Below, in pieces: positions 33,470-41,465 of a DNA stretch of 64,000 nt (its first letter is position 1; each line of letters begins with the position of its first letter). Under the pieces are notes generated by a model. That model made no database searches. It saw nothing but the letters and a program-made list of their open reading frames with translations, and was not told the origin of the DNA. The stretch spans positions 348,940 to 412,939 of the forward strand of contig CAVTTB010000002.1 in the NCBI GenBank assembly GCA_963737555.1, read 5' to 3'. Source of the DNA: JAHJQQ01 sp963737555. GTDB taxonomy: Bacteria > Pseudomonadota > Gammaproteobacteria > Thiohalobacterales > Thiohalobacteraceae. The position numbers and the translations under genes are program-made.

Positions 33470-35454
33470 TCAGTAGCCCAGTACGCGTCCCAGCGCGAGT
33501 TCGTCGCGCACATCCAGTACACCATCGCCGTTCAGGTCGGCGCGATTCAGTTCTTGACCACTCGGCGATTCCAGCCCATTCACGAACCGCGTCAAGCGCA
33601 TCAGATCGGCGACATTGATCGCCCCATCGGGCGCGCCGGCCGGAGCAAGATCGCCTTGCAGCGATGACGACAGCGGATCGGTACCATAGACGATGATTTC
33701 ATCGTAGTCGCTCACGCCGTCGGCATCGGTATCGGCGAGCACCGGACTGGTACCGTAGGTGACCACTTCCGCGTAATCGTTCAGGCCATCGGCGTCGCTA
33801 TCGACATTGAGCGGGTTGCTGCCGGCAGCTTGTTCCGCCGCGGTATTCAGACCATCGCCGTCGGCGTCATCGTCGCAGACATTGCCCAAACCGTCGCCAT
33901 CGAGATCGGCCTGATCGGCATTGGCGACGAGATCGCAATTGTCGAGATCGTGAATTATCCCATCGCCATCGGCATCCAGACTGATACGGCCATTACCGGT
34001 GCGGTAATCGAAACCCGTACCATTCACTTCGTCGAGCATGGACAACAGGCTCACTGCGGCCTGTTGCGGTGGCACCGCCAACTTTCCGGTTAACAAGGCT
34101 ACAGCGCCCGCGACATGCGGTGCAGCCGCCGAGGTGCCATAGAATCCCGAGGATAACGAGGTCACAACGCCATCCGGTCCACTCAGTTCGGGTTTGGCGC
34201 GGCCATCAGTGGTCGGTCCCTCGGAGCTGAAAGACTCGGGCGCATCACTGAGGTTGGTCGCGCCCACCGCCAGCGTATTCGCGCAATCGGCGGGCTGAGC
34301 CAGGCTGCTCGCAGTGGTGCGCGTGGTCAGGTTTGCGCCCAGTGAGTACAGCGACAGCCGCACATTCGCGGTCGTAGTGGTGCGCTTGGTCACGACGACG
34401 TAATACGTACCGGGAGCCGCCGTGTACGACAGCGACTCATAGGGATTCTGATAGCCCGATTGCCGGGTTGCAGAACTGGCGACTACCACACCGCCCGTAT
34501 CCGGATTGCCGTTGTATAGATAAAGGTCGTAATCGATGTTCGTCGTGGGATAGTCATCCCAGTTCAGCACCAATTGCAGCGCCGTGCTCACCGTCAGCGT
34601 GATGGTGTTGTACTCCTGGCCAGTCGCGAACTCATGGCGCTTATCGCCATCGGCATCCGTAAATGTTGCCATGTAATGGCGCAGACGATCGTTGCCCGCC
34701 GAATTGACCCACTGAATACCGTTGGCGTCGGCGCCGTTGACCGTATTGCAGAGCGGCCCGGTGCCGTCGTAAAACGCCGCGCCATACCAGCCAACGGAAT
34801 GATTGATGACCTGCACGCCGGCCGCGACCATGTCGTCGACCGCTTGCTGCAATTGCGACATCGGTGGAAATCTTGGCGAGATACAACTGCGCCTGGGGCG
34901 CCATGTCGTAGACGATCTGGGCCACGTTGGTGCCGTGGTTGGTGCCGCTGGTGGCGCCGGTGCCGGTGTAATCGGTGATCACCGCATTGGCCGGCAGTTC
35001 ACCCGCCGCCTGCGCCGCAGACATACTGGCGAAACCCAGATCGATGACGCCGATCTTGACGCCCGCGCCGCGCGCGTTCAACGCATGCATGTCGGCGGCA
35101 CCGGTCAACGCGACACCTTGACTGACGACGTGCGCCTCATGCGGATAAGATAGACGCATGAAGGTACCTGCGGGCATGCGCGCGGCCAACTCGGTCAGAC
35201 GCCCCGGCGGCAGCGTGATTTGCAGACGCCTGCCGACGCGGTGACGTAGGCGCGCGAAGGATTGCGCACCCAGCCGCCACGGCCACCGCTTCGGGTTGAT
35301 CCGTTTCGAGGATCACCTTGAGATCGCGCGTGTCGTGGGCAACGACACGCCGCTGTTCGTCTTGGCGCAGCGATTCGTCAATCACGGCGGCGCCTTGAGC
35401 GACGTTGACCGCGCCCAGCAGCAATAAAACAGATACGCCGCACCGTCGTTTCAC
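33470..35454 (-). pseudogene. Subtilisin-family (S8) protease with TSP3-like repeats and dockerin-like tail, frameshifted
   Basis: A secreted serine protease. The N-terminal frame starts at 35454 with signal peptide MKRRCGVSVLLLLGAVNVAQ. A second frame carries GAGVKIGVIDLGFASM (catalytic Asp) and GTNHGTNVAQIVYDMAP (catalytic His). The third frame from about 34860 has INHSVGWYG, a P/pre-peptidase-like insert, and GFYGTSAAAPHVAGAVALLT (catalytic Ser). Then come LDADGDGIIHDLDNCD and DSDADGLNDYAEVVTYGTSP calcium repeats, and the dockerin-like tail GDLAPAGAPDGAINVADLMR plus ADLNGDGVLDVRDELALGRV. All three catalytic residues survive, so the two breaks (about 35240 and 34860) are likely sequence errors. 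It could mature or turn over module proteins. Confidence 0.88.
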
Positions 35455-35482
35455 GCTACCGAATCCTCAACTCCAAACTCAT

Positions 35483-35506
35483 GGGACAGATTTTTAAATC
35501 TGTCCC
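35483..35506 (-). terminator. Stem-loop between PEP-CTERM and protease genes
   Basis: GGGACAGATTT pairs with AAATCTGTCCC around a two-base loop. This GGGACAGATT palindrome is a common bacterial dispersed repeat; an imperfect relative lies at about 37586-37610. It may end transcription from the gene at 35528. Confidence 0.6.
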
Positions 35507-35527
35507 CGTTACACCATGACATACATA

Positions 35528-36235
35528 TCAGCTGCGCACTCGCCAACCGAACAATCCCAACAATCCCGAGCCGAACAGCCACGCTGCTGGTGGAACCGGC
35601 ACTTGTGGAGGTTGCGGCAAACCCACCGTCCCTTCTAGGTGCCAGAAAAAGCGGCAGCCGCCACAACCGGTTGGCGAACCGACTGGTTCCGTCGTGGCAT
35701 ACCACAGGCTATAACTATCGCCGTAGACACCGCTCCACGAGAACTGCGCGACCCCATTGGTATAGCCGGAACTGGGTGCACCGAAATCGGCGGTGTTGCT
35801 CGGCGTCCAGGCGCCCCCGCTAAAGTTCCAGTCCGTAGTATTCCATGACCAGCGCAGGCCGCTGAGATTCAAAGTGCCGTCGCCGCTGGTGGGCGCGCTC
35901 ACGGTATACAGCGCGGCGTTGGCTCCAAAAAATGTGCTCTGTCGTCGATCTCACCCGGCGCTTGGACCGTACCGACGCGCAGACCACCGGCGCTGCCGGG
36001 GCTCGTGACAAATCTTTCGTTCTCGGCGAGCGCGCCGTTGCCGTTGGTATCGACACCGAACCAGGAACCGCTGGCTGGCACCGTAGGGATTGCCATAACT
36101 GTCATAACCGGCATATACCCCAGGCGTGATGGTCAACAGATCGCCCGCAGTCAACACCGCCGCCTGCGATGCCATGGCGCCCGCGCCCAGCGTCACACCG
36201 AACAGCACGGATAAAATCGTTTTGTTGTTAATCAT
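35528..36235 (-). pseudogene. FSGW-module protein with VPxPA-type PEP-CTERM signal, frameshifted
   Basis: Reassembled over three frames it is a normal module protein. 36235 onward: MINNKTILSVLFGVTLGAGA, signal peptide, LLTITPGVYAGYDSYGNPYG. The middle frame: SGSWFGVDTNGNGALAENER, SPGSAGGLRVGTVQAPGEID. The last frame (35528-35902): GDGTLNLSGLRWSWNTTDWN, GYTNGVAQFSWSGVYGDSYS, GCGGCRFFWHLEGTV, tail VPVPPAAWLFGSGLLGLFG then WRVRS. The breaks near 36085 and 35935 are single-base type. The sequence between is conserved, which argues for assembly error over decay. Confidence 0.87.
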
Positions 36236-36435
36236 TATTGATCGCTCCTTTAGGATGTCGTTGCATCAACGCCGTCTCTGCTAACCAACAACCATGCCGT
36301 GGCATGTACTGGAAACGATCACAACCAGGCATAGACAGAAAAATTGAATAGAGAAAAAACTCGGTGGAGCATTGCTCTTCACCGTCATTTATTGTTGTTA
36401 TCTCATTCCCGGCGCGGGACCGCAGGGCCGAGCCG

Positions 36436-36472
36436 AAAAAAAATGGCCGGAAGGTTTGCACCTCCCGGCCAT
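36436..36472 (-). terminator. Rho-independent terminator of the 36525 gene
   Basis: On the minus strand ATGGCCGGGAGG pairs with the downstream CCTTCCGGCCAT around a short loop, followed by eight T residues. It lies about 50 bases past the stop. It should separate the strong first module gene from the rest of the array. Confidence 0.9.
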
Positions 36473-36524
36473 CATTTGAGCTTAGGCGTACGAGCTCACG
36501 CTCATACGCGCCTTACTCTGTCAC

Positions 36525-37253
36525 TTAGGCCTTGTTGGCTTTGCGACGGGCAACGCCCACCAGACCCATCAGACCGGAGCCCAGCAACCAGGCAGCAGCC
36601 GGGACCGGAACGGCCGGCGGCTGTACAGGAGCTGCATTCACAACGCCCGTATAGAACAGCTTGTACTTCACACCACCGAAGCCGGACGGATCGCCGATTG
36701 GCACAGTCGCCTGGTAGTTGAGGGTGTAGGCGGTGCCATACACGCCGCTCCACGCGAAGTTACCCACGCCGTTGCTGAAGCCCGCGCCCCAAGCAATGCC
36801 ACCCATGTTGATGGCGGGGATGCCGGCCCAGGTCACGTTCCAGCCGGACATGTTCAGGCCGGCGGTGGTGCTGCCGGTGATGGCGACAGTGTTGAAGTGC
36901 GTACCGGTGTTGCCGAAGAAGTTCCACGGCGCATCGACAGTACCGGTGTCACCGGCGGTCGGCGCACCGGGATGGCTGGCGCCAGCGGTGGTGATCGCGC
37001 CGATCACGATGCCGTTGAGGCCCATGGCCAGCGGGGTCTTCTCGGTGCCGGCGATTTTGGCGTCGCCGCCGGTATCCATGCCGAAGTAGGAACCGGGGGT
37101 CACGTTGGTCGGGTTGCCATTGGAATCAAACAGCTGAACGCCGGCGGTGATGGTCAGGATGTCGCCAGTGTTGACCGCAACGGCCATCGAGTTGGCAGCG
37201 GCGAAGCCGAGCACAGTCGCCAGAGCGGCGGTAAGGGCAGTTTTCTTCATCAT
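36525..37253 (-). CDS. Promoter-proximal FSGW-module protein with VPxPA-type PEP-CTERM signal
   Basis: A 242-aa protein, probably the major member of the family. Signal peptide MMKKTALTAALATVLGFAAA. Motifs: ITAGVQLFDSNGNPTNVTPG, SYFGMDTGGDAKIAGTEKTP, GLNGIVIGAITTAGASHPG, DAPWNFFGNTGTHFNTVAIT, GLNMSGWNVTWAGIPAINMG, GFSNGVGNFAWSGVYGTAYT, VPIGDPSGFGGVKYKLFYTG. A Pro-rich linker APVQPPAVPVPAAAWLLGSG leads to the membrane helix and ARRKANKA. It has its own sigma-54 promoter, GGAGGAG ribosome site and strong terminator, unlike the others. Codons look highly biased, in line with high expression (by eye only). Confidence 0.94.
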   Translation of the reverse strand: MMKKTALTAALATVLGFAAANSMAVAVNTGDILTITAGVQLFDSNGNPTNVTPGSYFGMDTGGDAKIAGTEKTPLAMGLNGIVIGAITTAGASHPGAPTAGDTGTVDAPWNFFGNTGTHFNTVAITGSTTAGLNMSGWNVTWAGIPAINMGGIAWGAGFSNGVGNFAWSGVYGTAYTLNYQATVPIGDPSGFGGVKYKLFYTGVVNAAPVQPPAVPVPAAAWLLGSGLMGLVGVARRKANKA

Positions 37254-37358
37254 GTATAACTCCTCCAAAAGAGAGTTGTGTTTGAGTTTTTTCACGGCCC
37301 CAGTCGTTGAACGCCTGGACCGCCACCATTGGCGGCTTGCCATGGTGCTTGTTCTTAA

Positions 37359-37374
37359 GGCAAGCCCCGTGCCA
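37359..37374 (-). promoter_or_regulatory. Sigma-54 promoter of the 36525 gene
   Basis: The minus strand reads TGGCACGGGGCTTGCC, matching the RpoN consensus TGGCACG-N4-TTGC at every key base, with GG and GC ten bases apart. Transcription would start about 12 bases downstream, leaving a leader of roughly 95 bases. PEP-CTERM genes in XrtA bacteria are known to be controlled by an NtrC-type regulator (PrsR), which fits. Confidence 0.85.
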
Positions 37375-37449
37375 GATACGCTTAAACATAATTTAATAAT
37401 TTATAAACAATAACTTATGTTTATTCCCGCAAACCAAGCTACGTCCTCA

Positions 37450-37475
37450 TCGGGTAAAAACGTAAACCTACCCGA
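37450..37475. promoter_or_regulatory. Palindrome upstream of the sigma-54 promoter
   Basis: TCGGGTA and TACCCGA form 7-bp inverted half-sites separated by 12 bases, about 75 bases upstream of the -24 element. Position and form suit an enhancer-binding regulator of NtrC type. The identity of the binder is inference. Confidence 0.55.
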
Positions 37476-37644
37476 CGGTCAAAGTAGTATTAAATGTCGA
37501 CTCCATCACACAATATGACCACCACCCTGCCCAACCACTAGAAAAAACGGCAGTTTTCCATACTAGTCAAAATGTAAGGAGGACCGACAGATTTCTTAAA
37601 ATCTGCCTATTCTTTTGGAATACCTCGATTTTTGTACGTGTGGC

Positions 37645-37697
37645 CTGAAGGTGAGGCGCTCGCGCCGAGAAGCTGCCCTGGGGCATTGTGCGCGAAC
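37645..37697. repeat. Dispersed repeat, copy 2
   Basis: CTGAAGGTGAGGCGCTCGCG and the following 33 bases match 9157-9209 with about four differences. Both copies lie between genes. Confidence 0.8.
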
Positions 37698-37836
37698 GGT
37701 TCGGAGGATTGCCGATTCGCGGCCAATGACCGTCAGGCCTCAAACACCGGCCCATCATCTGCCGACGCGCGCGCACCGTGTTAGCATGCATAGCCCTTTT
37801 ACATACGATTCCCAATAACGAAATAGCTGCCGTGCC

Positions 37837-39654
37837 ATGAGCAAGAAGAACGTCCTGACCCGCGCCAAGAAGATCAAGGCGGAAGAACTCCTCAACCACA
37901 ATCAGTTCGCCGAGGCACACGCGCTGTGCACTCAAGTGTGCCAGACCGATCGAACCGATGCGGAGGCCTGGACGCTGCTCGGACTCATCGACCGCAAGCT
38001 CGGCCACTATGCCGAGGCCGAGCAGGCCGCACGCCGTGCCGTCGAATTACGCCCGAATCTCCCCATCGCCCAACAGATACTGGGCACCGCGCTGCACTGC
38101 CAGGGACACTACGACGCGGCCATTAGCTGTTACCGCACCGCCCTGCGCCTGGAACCCAACAACGCTGAAACGCATTATCTGCTCGGCAATGCGCTGCGCG
38201 AAACCGGCGCCTCGCACGAGGCCGACTGCGAATATCAACGCGCCATCGAACTGCGCCCGAATTATTTGCAAGCGCTGAGCAACCGCGGCGCGCTGCTCCT
38301 CACGTTGAGCCAAACGGATGAGGCCAAACGCTGCCTGCTCAAGGCCAATGAACTCCAGTCGGGCTTGCCGCAGGTGTTGTGCAATATCGCCACGGTCATG
38401 CAGGTCGAGGGCCGCTTCGATGAGGCCAAGGCCTATTGCCGTGACGCATTGTTGCGCGATGCGAACTTCATCGATGCCATCGCCCTGCTCGCCGAGTTGC
38501 ACGAAAAATCGCATCAGCAAGAAGAGGCCAAGGACTTCGCCCTACACGGCTTGACGCTCGACCCGGACAACATCTCACTGAATCTCATCTTGGCGCGCAT
38601 CAACCGCCGCGAGGGCGCCACGGACGAAGGCATCGAGCGTCTGGAAAAGCTGCGCGCACGCGCGCCCGATACAGTGCTATCCGATATTCTATTATTGCTT
38701 GGCCAGTTCTATGACAAACGCAAAGATGCCGCGCGCGCCTTTGCCTGCCTGAGCGAAGGTAACCGCCTCAAGGCTCGAGCCCTGCCGCCGGAACAAGAAA
38801 ACGACCATTATCTGAAGCGGATCGAATCCCTGCGCGCACGGTTCCGCGCCGATCCGCCCGCCGGCTGGCGGTCTATCGCGGACGACGATTTCATGGACAT
38901 GCCGATCTTTCTCATCGGCTTTCCACGCTCGGGCACGACGCTCTTGGAACAGATCCTCGACAGTCACCCGCGCTTGCAGGCGCTGGAAGAAAAGCCGACG
39001 GTCGCCGCCATGGAACACGAATTCCGCCGGATCACGGCTGACCGATCGCGGCCTTATGGCGATCTCACGCGAGATGAAATCCAGAAACTGCGTAAAACCT
39101 ATTTCGATGCGGTGCAACAGCAAATCCGCCGCGAACCGGGACGCATCCTGGTCGACAAGCTACCACTCAACATCGTACAGGCAGCGCTGATCTGGCGGGT
39201 ATTCCCTAAGGCCAAATTCATCCTGGCGATCCGCCATCCCTGCGATGCCTGCTTCAGTTGCTTCATGCAGAATTTCTCCTTGAACGAGGCAATGTCGACG
39301 TTCTTCTCGCTGGAGAAAACCGCCGAGGCCTATGCGGGCGTCATGTCTTTATGGCAGGAATACATCGCCACGCTGCCCATCGATTACCACAGTATCCGCT
39401 ATGAGGACGTGGTGGCCGATAAGGCCAGCGAGACCCAACAGCTGCTGGACTTCCTCGGACTGGAATGGAGTGAAAACGTGCTGCGTCACGACGAACACGC
39501 GCGCACCCGCAACATCACCACGCCGAGTTATCACCAAGTCACGCAGCCGATCTATCAGGATGCAAAGTACCGCTGGAAGCGTTATGAGGAATACCTGCAG
39601 CCGGTCCTGCCGATCCTGCAGCCGTATATCGATTATTTCGGCTACAGTGAGTGA
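37837..39654 (+). CDS. TPR-sulfotransferase fusion protein
   Basis: A 605-aa paralogue of the 17518 protein, transcribed away from the module array. Eight or so TPRs lie at about 10-320 (AEQAARRAVELRPNLPIAQQ, AISCYRTALRLEPNNAETHY). The sulfotransferase domain begins about 365: IFLIGFPRSGTTLLEQILDS (PAPS loop), ILVDKLPLNIVQAALIWRVF, FILAIRHPCDACFSCFMQNF (3'-phosphate site), IRYEDVVADKASETQQLLDF. No SEC-C motif. The ATG has only a weak ribosome site. It converges on the methyltransferase gene with a gap of 18 bases. Confidence 0.88.
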   Translation: MSKKNVLTRAKKIKAEELLNHNQFAEAHALCTQVCQTDRTDAEAWTLLGLIDRKLGHYAEAEQAARRAVELRPNLPIAQQILGTALHCQGHYDAAISCYRTALRLEPNNAETHYLLGNALRETGASHEADCEYQRAIELRPNYLQALSNRGALLLTLSQTDEAKRCLLKANELQSGLPQVLCNIATVMQVEGRFDEAKAYCRDALLRDANFIDAIALLAELHEKSHQQEEAKDFALHGLTLDPDNISLNLILARINRREGATDEGIERLEKLRARAPDTVLSDILLLLGQFYDKRKDAARAFACLSEGNRLKARALPPEQENDHYLKRIESLRARFRADPPAGWRSIADDDFMDMPIFLIGFPRSGTTLLEQILDSHPRLQALEEKPTVAAMEHEFRRITADRSRPYGDLTRDEIQKLRKTYFDAVQQQIRREPGRILVDKLPLNIVQAALIWRVFPKAKFILAIRHPCDACFSCFMQNFSLNEAMSTFFSLEKTAEAYAGVMSLWQEYIATLPIDYHSIRYEDVVADKASETQQLLDFLGLEWSENVLRHDEHARTRNITTPSYHQVTQPIYQDAKYRWKRYEEYLQPVLPILQPYIDYFGYSE

Positions 39655-39672
39655 CGCCAATTTTTCCGGCGA

Positions 39673-41202
39673 CTACTCAGGCGCCTTAAACACGCACAGA
39701 TAACCGTTCACGGGTCGATCGTTCTGGTGGCGGATCACGGCCGGCGAGAACTGCGCCGACCACAGATGGTTGGCCGTGGCAAGCCGATGCAGATACGCTG
39801 CCGACTGCCGGTAACGCCCGGTGATATCGAGTTCGAAATCCGCACCACCCTCTGCAGCTGCCTCAATAGAGAATGCGAACAATCCGCCGGGTCGCAGCAC
39901 CCGCGCCGTCTCGGCAAAGATAGCCGCCAAGTCACCAAGATAAATGAATACATCGGTTGCCGCGACCAAGTCGAAACTCGTGTCCGGGGTATTCTGCAAA
40001 TACGGCAGGATGTCGGCCACCGCCAGATCGGAGTAGACACCTTTTTCACGCGACTTCTCCACCATCTTCGGCGCGATATCGATGCCGACTAGCCGCCCAC
40101 TCGCGCCAGCGATGGCCGCGCCGAACAAGCCGGTACCGCACCCCAGATCCAGAACTGCCTTGTCCGCGGCACCCGCAGCCCATTGCGCTTTTACGAGTTC
40201 CGCCAGCTGTTCAGGTGCGTGGTAACCGAGCTTGGCCACCAGATGCGACTCGAAATTTTCCGCATAGCCGTCGAAGGTATCGCGCACATAATCGACCGGT
40301 GCACGCTCGGTGGTTCTGCCTTCCAACGCGGCCAACAGATGTTGCGCGGAGACGTCGTCGGGCGTGCGCTGCAGCAACTGGCGCAGACTGGCGGCGGCCG
40401 CGTCCAACCGCCCGACCCGCTGATAGAGCAGCGCGACGTTGTTATGCAATTCGGAAATAGCGGGGTAACGCGCAAGCGCCGCCTCGTAATGCGCGATGGC
40501 CTCCTCGATGCGCCCCTGCATGCGCAGATTGATGCCGATGCGGGTCAAACCGGCGGCATTGTCGGGCTGGCGGTCGAGAATGCGCTGGAAAAACGGCAAG
40601 GCCTCGGCGAGTCGACCAGTCTGCTGCAAGGTGTCGCCTATCCCCAATAAGGCGTCGACATAGGCAGGGCGCAGGCGCAGCGCCTCGGCATACGCAGCCT
40701 GCGCCGCTTCGAAGCGCTGCTGCTGACGCAACGCGGAACCCAAGTTGAGATGCGCTTCGGGCAGGGATGCATCCAGTTGTAGGGCGCGCCGACATGCGAC
40801 TTCCGCCTCCGCCACCGCACCCTGCGCGCACAAGGCCTCGCCGAGGTTGCTATGAAACAGCGGCGCCCGAGGGTTGGCCGCGATCGCCGTGCGTAACAGG
40901 TCGATCGCCTGCGGCAGTCGCCCGAGCTGACGCTCCGTCAGCCCGAGCAGGTGCAAGGCATCGGGATGGCGGGGTTCCACTGCCAGAATGCATTGATACA
41001 ACTCCGCAGCCTTACGCAAACGCCCGACCTGATGCAGGGCGATGGCGCCCTGAAGTACCTGCGCCACCGGCAGGTGCCGGCCATCGGGCAGAGCCACGAG
41101 AGCCGCCCCTGTTGGAGGCACCGCCGTCGCGGCCGATTTGCCACAACATTTCCGGTGGGGCTTGCCGCTGCCACAGGGGCATGGCTGGTTTCTCGATGAC
41201 AC
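39673..41202 (-). CDS. SEC-C/TPR-methyltransferase fusion protein
   Basis: A 509-aa protein joining three modules: SEC-C CPCGSGKPHRKCCG (Cys 8, 10, 19, 20), TPRs (about 50-285; AAELYQCILAVEPRHPDALH, AAQAAYAEALRLRPAYVDAL) and a SAM methyltransferase (about 345-505; VLDLGCGTGLFGAAIAGASG, LVGIDIAPKMVEKSREKGVY, VAATDVFIYLGDLAAIF, LRPGGLFAFSIEAAAE). LPDGRHLPVAQ precedes the TPRs as in the 10791 protein. It shares SEC-C with the GT41 enzymes and the effector with the two other methyltransferases, so it links the three enzyme types. Confidence 0.88.
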   Translation of the reverse strand: MSSRNQPCPCGSGKPHRKCCGKSAATAVPPTGAALVALPDGRHLPVAQVLQGAIALHQVGRLRKAAELYQCILAVEPRHPDALHLLGLTERQLGRLPQAIDLLRTAIAANPRAPLFHSNLGEALCAQGAVAEAEVACRRALQLDASLPEAHLNLGSALRQQQRFEAAQAAYAEALRLRPAYVDALLGIGDTLQQTGRLAEALPFFQRILDRQPDNAAGLTRIGINLRMQGRIEEAIAHYEAALARYPAISELHNNVALLYQRVGRLDAAAASLRQLLQRTPDDVSAQHLLAALEGRTTERAPVDYVRDTFDGYAENFESHLVAKLGYHAPEQLAELVKAQWAAGAADKAVLDLGCGTGLFGAAIAGASGRLVGIDIAPKMVEKSREKGVYSDLAVADILPYLQNTPDTSFDLVAATDVFIYLGDLAAIFAETARVLRPGGLFAFSIEAAAEGGADFELDITGRYRQSAAYLHRLATANHLWSAQFSPAVIRHQNDRPVNGYLCVFKAPE

Positions 41203-41465
41203 GCTGCAACGACTCCCGAATCCAATATTCCGGCTTTATACCAGAATGGCCGCGGGCACGGCATGTGAGATTCATCGACATTCTGTCGATCAGCCTTACA
41301 GAATCGCACGTCCTCCTCAGCCTCCTCAAAACGCTAGCATCATGAATACAGACGATTATTAATTTAACGCACACATCTTGCATGGACAAAGGGCGGCACC
41401 GTTTGCACGCTCAAAAAACTATTTTATGCCGGCGCCGTTACACCTGAATCTCGAGGAGGAGACAA
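41203..41465. promoter_or_regulatory. Divergent promoter region
   Basis: A 263-base gap between the divergent methyltransferase and PEP-CTERM genes. AT-rich from 41337 to 41375. CGAGGAGGAG at 41452 is the ribosome site of the plus-strand gene. I looked for a sigma-54 site; GGCACCGTTTGC at 41394 has the wrong spacing. Confidence 0.4.

Larger units (their letters stand above)
37254..37836. promoter_or_regulatory. Divergent regulatory region
   Basis: A 583-base non-coding region between the 36525 module gene and the divergent TPR-sulfotransferase gene. It contains the sigma-54 promoter (37359-37374), an AT-rich tract (37381-37430, possible bending or UP region), a palindrome (37450-37475), a GACAGATTT/AAATCTG imperfect hairpin near 37590 and the second copy of the 53-base dispersed repeat (37645-37697). 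No gene is evident. Confidence 0.7.

Noticed and set aside
35483..35506. Transcription terminator with certainty at the GGGACAGATTT palindrome
   Set aside because: This palindrome is a common dispersed repeat without a U-run; kept only as a low-confidence site.
36236..36300. Sigma-54 promoter before the 35528 gene
   Set aside because: TGGTTGTTGGTTAGC has the right GG-GC spacing but poor flanking bases in the -12 element.
41385..41410. Sigma-54 promoter before the 41466 gene
   Set aside because: GGCACCGTTTGC has only eight bases between GG and GC instead of ten.
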